Shown here: piece by piece, positions 36,601 through 48,600 of the stretch
How positions within the stretch are numbered: position 1 is the first letter of the stretch
How the letters are laid out: each line of letters begins with the position of its first letter
Assembly (NCBI RefSeq): GCF_030936135.1
Contig: NC_082599.1
Coordinates: 3,582,847-3,646,846 of the forward strand
DNA length: 64,000 nt
From: Gavia stellata
Lineage: Eukaryota; Chordata; Aves; Gaviiformes; Gaviidae
Reading direction: 5' to 3'
The notes under the pieces: generated by a model
What the model saw: only the letters and a program-made list of their open reading frames with translations
Told to the model about the DNA's origin: nothing
Databases searched by the model: none
Position numbers and translations under genes: made by a program

Positions 36601-39600
36601 CTTCTCAGTTCTAAAACAGCAGCCTAAGGACATGCACAAAAGTGAATGCATGTGTCCTTGTGAAGCAGACACCTTCAGGAAGATCTTGTGGTTGCTGTTG
36701 GAAGTAACTTGCTACTAAAATGGTGATCTTTTCTCTTATCAGAGCCAGGCCTAGTGCTTCAGACTGTCTTTCCCACAAGTGGTTCATGGTAAGTTTGTCC
36801 TGGGTCTTTATTAGTCATTAAAAATAATTGAGGTTGGAAGAGACCTTTGGAGGGGCAGCTCTTAAAGCTGCTTGATATTATTTGCTGTTTTATTTTTTTC
36901 TCTTGGTGTCCTACTTTCTGTCCTACAGAGAAGCTCAGGCATGGCTCTCCAGAAAGAGGAGACACATTGGTGTTTACATGCCAAGATATCTTTCCTTTCA
37001 AAAGATAAAGATTACTACTGACATGAGCAGATATAACATGTCTGTATAGAAAGGAAACTGGCTTTGCAGAGCAAAGTTATGGTTTCTATTCCAATGGCTC
37101 ATATCACTCAGGAGAAGAGCTAAAAACTAACCAAAAAAAAAAGGAATTTAATGACATGCATTGAACAGGGCTTGCTTTTGTCATTGAAAAGCTGAGATTG
37201 CCTACAATTCAGCCATGAGGGGACTATAGCATTTGGTCTACTGTAACTTTCCTAAATTAAGCAATTCTGGAAGGAGGGAATCCTAAAAAAAAACTTCTCA
37301 GGAAATGAAGTCAGTATTTTTTAACCAACGATTTTCCTCTCATTCCACCTGGCAGCGTAATCTCCCCCTCGAAGCAGCTCATTTCATTAATACCAAGCAG
37401 CTCAAATTCATTGTCACTCGGAGCAAGTGGCAGGTGAGTTGGCCTTAATCTATGTTGGTTCTTTTTAGTTATATATATTTTTAATTACATTTGTATCTTT
37501 TAAAGTCTGTTGGGTTAGCACAGCGAGCACAGCAGAGATCTCAGCTTGGCTATGAATGGGGAATAAGCCAGGATAGAGTGGTTGATGGATGTGGCAGAAA
37601 TAAATTAGCTAGGCTTTTACTGCCTGGAAATCATCTGGTCTAATGCAGGTGCCTGTAAGATGCATGATTGTGTCTAAGTTAGATACCCTCAGCTGTCCTT
37701 ACAATTGGTACTGAATTATAGACAGGCCCCAAGAAGATTCCTCTTTTCCTGAAGCTCCCTAAAATAATCAGATTGATTGCCTTCTGAAGATGCCAGTTTC
37801 TCTCTGTTGGCTGTAAGGGGAGGCCAGCTGCTCAATGCCGACTGAGATGTCTCACATGGCAGAAGTTAGAGCAGATGAATCCTACCTCCTACAGTATGGT
37901 AGGTCTTCTGTTGGCCCGAGTCACTGTAGGTTGTACTGCAGTCGACGGCTTTAATGCCATTTACTCCAGCTAGGCTCTCATCTGATGTGTTCCGTTAAAA
38001 ACTCCTTTTCCATCTGCTTTGAGAGGCCAGGTTGTCTTTGAAAATCTCAAGCAGGGTCCTGCTTCCCCGTTCACAACAGCAAGTATGTCCCCTGAAGTCA
38101 ATATAGTTTCACGTCTGTGAATGAGAGAAGAGAGAGTCTTGGAGAGCAAATGAGGCCTGGATTGACGATATGTACAAAAGGGTGGCAATGTGTTATTAAA
38201 CTAGCATGTGTGGTATTTAACAGTGCAGATATTCATTTTGGTATCCTTGCTTTACCATACTCCCACCACGTTTCCATCTGATTACGCTGTATTTTGTTTT
38301 GCTTTTCAGCGGTCTCTGATGTGCTATAAATCCATACTGGTAATGCGGTCCATCCCAGAAATCCTAGAAAGGACTCACGACAACACCTCCCTGGCCATCT
38401 CCCGACATCTTATTGAAGAAAGCACTTCGTCCAGTACCAGCGGCTCCTCTTCAGATAATGAGAACTCGCATTTTCCCAAGAAGAGGCACTTTGGCTCTAC
38501 ACCTGAACTGCACTTGTCCATATTTGATGCACCAAGCCATCAGGAGCCTCCAGAACATGCAAGTGAAGAGAAGCACTCCAAAATCTCAGTCCCTCCAGTA
38601 AAACCCATGAGGAGGAAGTATGCTTCAGTGAAAGCTGAGGTGGGGGACAAATCACCTACAGAAAGCAAAGAGCTCATGGCAAGTGTCTTAAAGGAGAAAG
38701 AGGAGGAACTCCATCCCAGGCTTCGAGATGAAAGAGCAGAGCAGTCCCAAAGAAGCAGTGCTGCTGAACCTTCATCAGTGAGGACTTCCACAGAAAGCAC
38801 ATCGCATCTATGTCAGAAAGAAAAACCAGACATACTTTTATCTGATAAGGACAGAATTGAGAAGGCTGGGGATGGGACAGAAAAGCCACCTGTCTGTGTT
38901 CCTAGGCAGAGTGTCATTAAAAGCACTTTCTACAGCCAAGCAGCTGAGCTACCTGCAAGGGGACCTTCCTCACCAGGCAGGGAGTTCAGAAGGCACCTGG
39001 ACAGAGCCAGAAGGACTTTCCGGAAAGCTGGATATTCAAAGGTGCCCCTCAGTGGTCTCCGTGAACCCCTTCTAGAGCAGTTCGAACTGGCAGAAGAAGA
39101 AGAAGAAAAGTCTGATGATGGAGATGATCACAGGGAAAATCTGCTTGGCTCCTTGACCAAATCAGCTTCATTTGACACTGCAAGGAAACCACCACATCCT
39201 GCCATTGCTGGTGCTAGCCGAAGCCGTTCCCTGGATGACTACAGGCTGAGAGCCTCAAGATCAGTGAGGGAACAAGATATTTTGGAAGAAGACTGTGATA
39301 TATTGTCACAGGAAAGTTGCCCTGAAGGCAGTGATCACTGCGACGTTTCTGCGGGGCCCGGCAAGGGATGTTCTGTAGACACTTCAAAGCAAGAGGACTT
39401 TAAGAGGGCCAGCAAGGATTGTGCAGAAGAGCAGCCTCCTCCTTCCACACAATGTGAGGGTAATGGGTGCCCGGCTGGTTTTGTGCAACAGCTAGAGAGA
39501 CTTCCAGTGTCACCTCACAGGAGCGAGAGTAGGAAACATTTACTGAAGAAGTCAAAAGCTACTTATGTTGAGGAGGAAGTTGAAGATTTGGAAGGCAAAA

Positions 39601-42600
39601 GCCCCATTCTCACTGCCCGCTGCTCAGATGTAACTGCGTCATCAGCTCAAAAACATGAAAGCATGGAGGGTAAATCTTCCCCTGGCAGTGCCTCTGACAC
39701 TGCTTTTCAGGAGGGCAAACAGTCCATTTCAACTCTCACACAGTCAGAGACCACCTCCGAGTCAGCCCCTACAAGTACAGGAGGCATGAATCTGCCCCAG
39801 GAGCCTGCTCACAGGACCGACGTCCATCCGGATCTACAAGGTGGAAGCTTGCTTATCAAAAGGACAGCCCCAGTTCCACCTTGGAAAGACAAAAGGCAGA
39901 AACATGCACATGAGAGTTCTGCTCATAGCGGTGTCAAATCTGATCTTATGGAGCATGAAAGCTCTGCTCCTTTAACACGTGCAGAAACAGAAACCAATTC
40001 CCTTCCAGTATGTAAAGACAAAAGTCAGGAAGTTCCTGGTCAAAGTGTTCCAGCAACTACTGTCTTGGTGGGCAAACGGGCAGGTACCCTAACTGCTCTG
40101 CACACAGCTGCTGAAGCTGCTCATCAGAAGCTGAAGAGCTATGAAGAGGTGAGATCTGCTCTCCTGGAGGATGAAGGACCAGGCATTACAGGAATCACTC
40201 CACCATCAGCCCAGGATGGTGAAAGCCAAGCGCAGACAAGGGCTCCTGTTCACATAGACAAAGCATCAGCCGTCCTGAAGGGAGAGCACCCCACTGTTCC
40301 AAAAGTCCCTCCACCAAAATCAACTTCGGTCTCCGATGGAGCACGGCAAGCTGAAAGGGAACGGCCAGCTCATGGCAAGGAGAGGCTTGCTGCTCCGAGG
40401 AGTGAAAGCTCAGCTGTGGCAGCGGTTCCCAGTTTGGTCCATGAGGCTGAAATCGAGGGAGCTGAACCCCAGAAGATTTCTGAAGGCAGCGGCACGGTGC
40501 CTGCTGTTCTGGAGAGCAGACACCCAGCTAGAACTGTCTCCTCCCAAAATACTGGCCTCCCTTCGGTCTGTGAGAGTGAAAAGCAAGAACATCTGAAAGC
40601 ATCACTTCGCAGTGAGGTGAGATCCGTCGGGACAGCAAGTGGAAGCCGAGCAGCTGGACAGACTATGCCTGCTCCCTTCCCCACGGCTGGACATCAGGTG
40701 TTTGAGCAGCACGGGGCTGCCTGTCCCAGGGGCAGAGTTCCTGCTGATCTGGAGGGTGGGCCTCCGGGTGTCTTAACTGCTTCACAACCAGCAATTGCTC
40801 CAGCTTCTGTCTATGAGCTAGAATATGAGGAACATCCAAAGGTTTATGGTGAGGGTAGAGGCATTGCCTTAGAAAGTGGAAGCTGTGACGCTGGAAAAAC
40901 TGTCCCACCATCGCTCCGCAGGGATCCAAGCGGGGAGCTCTCACATCACAGGTCTTCTTTTTACAGTGATGAGGAGTCTGCTGTGCTGGAGGGCTTAGTC
41001 GATGAGATGGTTTCCCTCTCTGAAGAGATGAATGTTTGGGCAGAGTCAGTGTCTGGTGAGGACGAACGCAGAAAGCACATCTCTCCTCCCACAGAGATGT
41101 TCTACAAAGGCTCAGGTAGCCAAGCACCCACGGACACCTCCTTCCCTTCTGTACAAGGGAGTAAAAGAGAAGTCTCTGAGCTGGATGACCTTGCAGAACC
41201 CTATCTTGTCGTGAGCGAGGAATCAGTGGTACAGGAAGGGCAGGGAGCACAGACGGTTCCTCATGAATGTGAGCATCTGGAGGACTTAGCATTTGAAAGC
41301 CCCACTTCTAGCCAAGTGAGTGTTTCCTCCACAGATAGCTTGGACCCTGGAAAAAGACCCAGTCAAGTGTCAGTGAGCAAGGACACTGGTAAACACCCAG
41401 AAGTTTCTTTAGTGAAAATCAAAGACCTGTCGGACGAAACACCCAGTCTTGGCAGTGGAACTCCAAAATTTGACATATCAGAGGTAGAGCCCGCCTATTT
41501 GAATTTCTCTGACTTGTATGACATTGTCTATTTTCCATTTGAATTTATGAACTACAGGAAGCCTCCACCCAAACCAACTGGTAGACGGTTTATACCTTTT
41601 GGTGAAAGGGCAAGGTCACCTCCTGCAGGACATTTGCATAAGGAGAAAAGACTGTGCATCAGAGAAGAGACAGGGGACAAGAACAGGAAGAACCATTTGG
41701 AAATATCTGAGGATACAAAGGCAACTAACTTACTAGCCATGGGGAAAGGGTCAGAGAGTCACAAAGAAATGTATGGCCCCCAAAAGGACTCAAGTGGTAA
41801 GCAGAAAATCTCCTTCTACAACAAGCCAGGACTCTTTAAGCCATATGCAAGGTCTCATTCAGCGGAGCATTCAGTGGAACAGAGTCTGAAAAAGAAAGTA
41901 AAAGCTTCTGTTGCCCATATTTCAAGAATCCTAAAAGGAAAGACATCTCCTGAGCCAGAGGCAGAGGAAGGTAAGTATTTTACTCTGTGCCTTCACAGAT
42001 TTGCTGCTATAACTGCGCTCTGCTAAATCCGCCTTTTCCTTTTTTCCCAGCATATCTGAGGCTGTGGTTAGACTGTCATTGCAAAACTGGCAGAGGCAGG
42101 TTATGAAATTAGCGGTCTTCAGCCCCACCACTAGCTCTCTGTTACTGTCTCACTTCAGTGCAGAGTCAGCTGGGTTAATCTGCTGATGGAAGTGGCTTAA
42201 ATTCCCCTGTCTGAGTTTGTACAAAAGCAGATGAGGGCTGGATGGTGCTTTCCTTGCTGCAGTTTCTCCTGCAGTTATCATCTTGACCATGGCAAATCTT
42301 TAAAGCTGAAGTGATTGTGAGAAGTTGGTGAAGTCATGCTGGCTACCTATGTTGGTGACGCTGGACAACAGAATCTGTCCTTACTTCTCTGCCATCCCTA
42401 GATGTGCCCTGTTCTTCCATGACATCATTCTGTTTGCAATAGCTGTCACAGCCTTCCCTGTTGACTAAAGGCTCGTTAATAAGGAACTGTGACTGCTGAG
42501 CTATTTAGGTGTGAATGGCAGCACTGTCTGCTGTAAATGGATGCCACAGGGAGAAGGATGGCTTTGATGACTTCTCATCCTTTCTCGAAACAGAGTTTGG

Positions 42601-45600
42601 TGAGCTGGGAAGTGAGGCAGTAGAAAAAGAGCTGTTAACAGGGGCTGAAGGATCTCTGAAGAGGAAATCGGCACTCTCTTCATTCAAGTTATCAAGCCTC
42701 ATGCCAAAGGAGAAAGGTATTGCTATTGCATAAGTCATCAGTTTTATCATGAAGTATCACTAATGAATATGACAGTGCTATGTGAGGCCAGTGTCTAAGG
42801 ATGGATCTGCAACGATTGTCCTGATGACCTGGACCAACTCATGCAGTACGAGCCAGCCCCCTCTGTTTACATCATAATTGCGTCCTTGCTAAAACTGTCT
42901 TCTCTTGGCACTGCTTGCAAATTGGAGCCATTCTAGGAAGCCACTGCAAAGGAATAAAATCTATGTGTAAGCTAGAAAGAGAATAAATGAAGTATCTGAG
43001 GCTGGGATGGCAGAAGCAGGGAATTGTGAATTCCTACGCTCCAGTCCTGCACGCATGTGTAAGGGCCAGACACGCTGCTAGAGAGCTATGAAATGAAAAC
43101 CAGTGGGGCAGCCCCCAACGGCGTGTCAGCAAAGCTGAACTTGCTTTTGCCCAGGGGAGTTTCCCCTTGACTCTAGCAGGAGCATTTTCTGAGGTCAGGT
43201 TAATGCCCCAGATTTCAGCAGAGCCCAGCCAAGCGCTGGGAAGGGCGGGTGTGTGGGGTTGGCAGCTCCTGGGCACTGCGGAGAAAAAACCCTGGAGAAA
43301 CACAGAAGAAAACCTGAGCTCCCCCTTCCCCATGGAGACAGCAGCAGATCTGACACTCTATGCTTTTTTTCCTCCTTCCATATCCATCCTTTCTCTCCTC
43401 TTCTCTTCTTGTGTTGTCTTGATCTGATCCCCTCGTCCCTGAAATACCGTAATTTAGTTTTGCCCCCACATTTAAGCTAGGCCAGAGGAAAACTCTTGCT
43501 GTGACATGCTCTCTCTCTCCTCCGAGCTGTTCTGCTGCCTTAGCTGTATCAGCAGGGCTGGGCAATGCAGATGTTCCCCGTGGACCTTCCAAGATCCATC
43601 CGTATTATCATGTATGAGCAGTCACACTGTGTCCATGGGGCTGAACGGGGCTCCTGCACCTGTGTGCCCCATGCCCAGGGGAGTCTCCAACCGGTGGTCA
43701 AAGGAATGCCAGAGCATGAACCAGAAATATTCTGGAGCCAATTAAAAATGCTTTTTGCTGTCCTGCATGCATTTATTTTCCACATAGCCCTCCTGGCCAC
43801 TCTGCGTCACTGCTTTTCCTCTTCTTTGCAGCACCCTTGTTCGTTGAGGAGCTCATCGATCAGGCTGCTGCCGTCGGACAGTGCGTGACGCTGTCGTGCC
43901 GGACGGCAGCTCACTCCTCCCTGCACATCGACTGGTTCAGAGGTGACATTGGCATCCCTCTCGGGAGTCCCTAACCTCTGGGACAGGGGTGCAGGGAGGG
44001 GTTTAGACACCTTGGTATAAATTTGCAGCATACTTATCTCTCCTGTCTCCCGCTCTTCAGATGGGATAGCTGTCCACAGCAGCAGCCGGATCCTCATCTC
44101 AGCCACGCTCAAAAACTTCCAGCTGTTAACCATTCTCTCTGTTAGTGCTGATGATTTTGGTATTTACACCTGTGTGGCCACAAACTCCTTGGGCTCAGCA
44201 TCCACCTCTTGCATCATAAGAAAAGCAGGTAAGAGAAGAAGTAGCTACAGAAGTAGGCATTACAAGTACTTCTGCCCCAAAACATGACCTGTAAATAGCT
44301 GTGAGGTGAGATGTCTGCAGATAGGTTCAGAGGACAATCTCTCCCTTGTCTGCTCGTCCCCTGTACTCAGCGCTGGTGAGGCCGCACCTCGAATGCTGTG
44401 TTCAGTTTTGGGCCCCTCACTACAAGAAGGACATTGAGGTGCTGGAGCATGTCCAGAGAAGGGCGACAAAGCTGGTGAGGGGTCTGGAGCACAAGTCTGA
44501 TGAGGAGCAGCTGAGGGAACTGGGGTTGTTCAGTCTGGAGAAGAGGAGGCTGAGGGGAGACCTTATCGCTCTCTACAACTACCTGAAAGGGGGTTGTGGT
44601 GAGGTGGGTGTTGGTCTCTTCTCCCAAGTGACTAGTGACAGGACAAGAGGAAATGGCCTCAAGTTGTGGCAGGGGAGGTTCAGGCTGGATATTAGGAAAA
44701 ATTTCTTTACTGAGAGAGTGGTGAAGCACTGGAACAGGCTGCCCAGGGAGGTGGTGGAGTCACCATCACTGGAGGTGTTCAAGGAACGTGTGGACGAGGC
44801 ACTGTGGGACATGGTTTAGTGGGCATGGTGGTGTTGGGTTGGTGGTTGGACTTGATGATCTTACAGGTCTTTTCCAACCTTAGTGATTCTGTGATTCTGA
44901 TTCTGCTCCAGTCCACAGCCACAGCCCTTGCTGTTTGGTAACATGGCACATTTTGCAGGGTTCATTCCCTCTTCTTCACTCTTTAGTGTCTCTCTCCTGG
45001 ATTCACAGCCACTCCAGTAAACACTTGGTTCTAGAACCAGACTTCAAAATCTTAATACTGAGTTTAAATTAGGCACAGTTAGATTGCTGTTCCACTTGAG
45101 TGTGTGCGTATATATTTATATATCATCTCTGTAACTGAGAAATGCTGGGTGTAGAGGTATGTATCACAGCAGTGCTATTGCTAACAGCCGCTGGGTTTTC
45201 TGCCTCCTCTCGACAGAGGTTCCTCCCACCCCTCGGCCCCCTGACATCGTGGAGGTCTACGAGGATGGAGTGCAGGTGGTCTGGAAACCTGTGGAAACCA
45301 ACACCCCTGTCCATTACGCTGTCCAGTGTAAGAGCGAAGGTAAAGTGGAGTGCTGCCCTTATGCTGTGCAGGGAACACCTCGCTTTGTATGATCTCTTCA
45401 CCAGCTGGATATTTTATTTTTATTCGGAAACAGCCTGATTTTAGCTCCCTAGTTTAGAGTTAGGAATGAAATTCATACAGACATTATTTAGCCATCTAAA
45501 AGTTAGATGTTGTGCTGCCTAAATCAGCCTGGAATACGCATACTCATAAAAAGGCTTTGCTAAAGTGTGAATCAAACTAGGTCGCATGGAAGCTGTGACC

Positions 45601-48600
45601 AAAGAGTGAACAGCTACAGAAGAATACGCGTGGCTGGTGCCAGATACACAGTCCTGAGTAACCCTCTCAAATGACAGTTCTGACAACTTTATACACTAAT
45701 AATGCCCAGCAACAACAATCAGCACACAATATCATCCTATATCCAGGCTTTCTGTACAGTCTGTGGAGAAAGATGGTCTGTCAAAAAGGCAATTCATCCC
45801 ATGCTAAACAGCCATGCTTTCTTTTTCCATTGATTATGCAGGAAGATTAGGGCAAACAGCCAGGACAGGATGACAAAAGTTTGGCAAAACTTCCCTTTGA
45901 TGTTCTCTTCCAAGGCTCAGTCCAGAGCCTCATGAAGTCAATGGGTGTTTTCTTGTTTAATTCCACGAACTTTGTAGCAAATCCCCAAGCCTGTTCCGTC
46001 TCTTTTGGACTGCTTTTGCTGTTATTATTATGAATGCTATGTCTGATAGTAATTTCTACTGCAGTCACACATTGGATTCAACTGCTCCATGTTCCTTCTT
46101 TTAATTCTCCACACATACATGCACTCCTTTCTGGATTAGCATGAGCGTGGGCAGCAGCTTTCTGCCTTTTCACTCTGGACTTGGTGTCGGTCACTTTTCC
46201 TCCAGTGCAGCTTCCTTTATTGTTATTCCTTTTGACAAACCGTAGGCGAGACTTTGGGGAGAATACAAATGCAAGTTATTCCAATTAGGAAGAAAAACAG
46301 GAAATAGCATCTACAATCTTCCATTGCATTCTGTGTATTTGGCAGGAACATGCAAAGTCCTGCTTTCCTGAACACAGGACGATTAAGATAATAAAAAAAA
46401 AATTTCTTGTTTTATCCATTATTTGACAATAGGCTTTTGCACACTGCTTCTGCAGACACTTTTCTCTGTTTCTAAGCTGTATCTGCTCCTTCTTACACAT
46501 ACACATGCGCTAATTCAACCAGTACCCTGCAAAGTCATTGATAGCTTTGATTTGGGTGGCGAATTATTGCTTGTCCTATGGTTTGAGGCTCTCTACCAGT
46601 GTTTATTTGAATGAAAGGATGGGTTTTATCTCAGGCAGTCTCAGGGAGTTGAGTTCAGTCTTGAGCACAGCAGCAATGGCAAAGTATGGGACGCAGCATC
46701 ATGTGAAACGACTGATCATCAAATGTTTGCTCGTGATTTTCTACTTCACACCTTAGTCCCAGGAGTAACGAGTCCAGAACATACCTACAATTTCAGTTCC
46801 CTGAGAAATCATTTGAGTTTCTTAAATGCTGAGTAAACCTGCCCAAGTTTCAAACACTGGGTTTGCTAGGAGGGTGTTAGTGGATAGTTCTGTCCTTAAA
46901 TCCTACACCTCATGGTTTCAGTTGGATTCAGGGCCAAAGGGAAAAAAAACAGTAATTTTGCTGGGCTTTTGTTTGGAGTACTTGATGTATATTTGCATTA
47001 GAGATTGGTGGCATGAATTAGATAAACAGAAACTATACAGGAAAGTTTCACCATTCCTCTGAAACAATATTGCCACATCTTGGACTGATTAGATATAAAC
47101 CAGCTGATTTAGAAAAGATGAGTTTTGCACACGTACAGTGAGCAGCACCATGCACAAAAGTTGGCCATAGCAAGTCAGTTTTTCCTTCACTCTACGAGAT
47201 TCCACTGTTTCTCCATATTCCCAGCACAGAAGTAAAGTTGATGAAAAAAAATCCCAACAAAACTCCACAACTCAAAAAAACCCCATGGTGTGACCATCTT
47301 AAATGAGTCCTAATCTCTTTTCTGTCTTTCCTTGGCTAAGATGGGGAGTGGACGACTCTTGCTTCTGACATCGCTGACTGCTGCTACTGTGTCAAAAATC
47401 TCTCCAAGGGGTTTATCTACTGCTTCAGGATAGCCTGCACCAGTAAAGCAGGAATGGGCCCTTACAGCGACCCATCTGCCAAAGTGAAAATCACTGGGAA
47501 GGATCAAATGGGTAAGATCAAATGCCAAGAAGACATTGTGGTTTTCCTGCATCAAAACAATTGCACCCTTTTAACGCGGGTCCAGAAGTCAAGAGCAAGT
47601 GACTCAAAACCAATTCCACAGCTCAGGGTGTTTTAGAGCTTCCTCCTCTTTGGCTTTCTTATTTAAAAGTAAATTATTTTCTAATTCTGGACACAGTTAG
47701 GAGAATATGTGTAAATGTATAACAAATAAATAATAAAATAATTACAATATGTTAATATAAATTGTGTGTAAAGATATATAAAATGTAATAATAAAATAGA
47801 AATCTGGAAACCGTAGATTACCCATGGAAGACACACTCAGTTTTTGATGTGAGATCATGAGGAAACAGGTCTGGGACAATGGATGAGTTACTGGAGGCAT
47901 TGATCTGTTGGTATAGATCTGCCACTGGTGAAAGCCCTGGACCTGCTCTTTGTTACGGACTCAGTCCTGAGTTGGGTAGTTAATTTATGTGTTCTGGTGT
48001 TTGCTACTGGGAATTATTGCCCTACTGTGGTGCATTTTTCAGCTGTATTTTGCCTCTAGCTCTATTTACTATTTTTTTCACCTGTTTGAATACTTTGTAC
48101 TATTCACATGTTTTTAAAATTAAGAAATCCATAACGCCACAGCAAATATATCCTTGTAGAAAGGAAGTATCCTTTCTGCCAAGAAGTGGAAGGATGGTCT
48201 AACTGGAATTTCCTCCCAGTGGAGAGGATTATTCTGTAAAAATCAGTTCACAGAGATATTTTTAACTCACCCTAAATTCTCTGCTTTCCCTTGGCCCAGG
48301 ATTCATTAACATATCTCAATGTGCCCAGCATTTCCAAACAGATGCTTTAATGTGTCAAGCGATGCTTTATTTTTTCAGGGAGCACTCGGACACAGCCACA
48401 TGCCAGAACCAGAGCAACAAGTTTCAGATGCTGCCCTGAAATATCCAACTAAAAGAAGTTTCTAATTCTTTGTCAGTGTCTCACCATGCCCTGATGACTT
48501 GTTATGTGAGAAGACAAGAACCAGTGGCTGAGACGTTTGATATCATAGCACACAACATACAATCCACCTCATAGCCTGGAGTGGTCACACCGGGGAATTA

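Larger units (their letters stand above)
31192..37355 (+). other. OBSCN: OBSCN introns within the SK2 region
   Basis: Introns at 31192-31687, 31770-32382, 32584-33163, 33225-34341, 34420-34566, 34740-35290, 35318-35835, 35989-36742 and 36789-37355. Apart from the small antisense CR1 fragment at 33731-33779, a short tandem repeat at 33911-33960 and a doubtful CR1 scrap near 36828, I see nothing but intron sequence. Confidence 0.55.
41971..45216 (+). other. OBSCN: OBSCN introns around the late Ig exons
   Basis: Introns 41971-42593, 42717-43831, 43943-44060 and 44229-45216. The last carries a CR1 at 44358-44905. Nothing else is recognised; the GC-rich stretch around 43200-43700 has only spurious open frames. 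Confidence 0.55.

Noticed and set aside
36828-36850. CR1 fragment (GAGGTTGGAAGAGACCTTTG)
   Set aside because: Only about 20 bp resemble the antisense CR1 3' end; too short to call.
38208-38309. Coding start upstream of the giant exon
   Set aside because: The frame is open, but the phase-0 acceptor at 38308-38309 with its pyrimidine tract and the similarity beginning at RSLMCYKS mark the real exon edge.
40663-41292. 209-codon minus-strand frame
   Set aside because: It lies wholly inside the OBSCN interkinase exon on the opposite strand and has no recognisable family; it is a shadow of the codon use of that exon.
44346-44819. 157-codon frame as a host gene
   Set aside because: It is the end of the CR1 reverse transcriptase ORF and is followed by the CR1 3' UTR and octamers.
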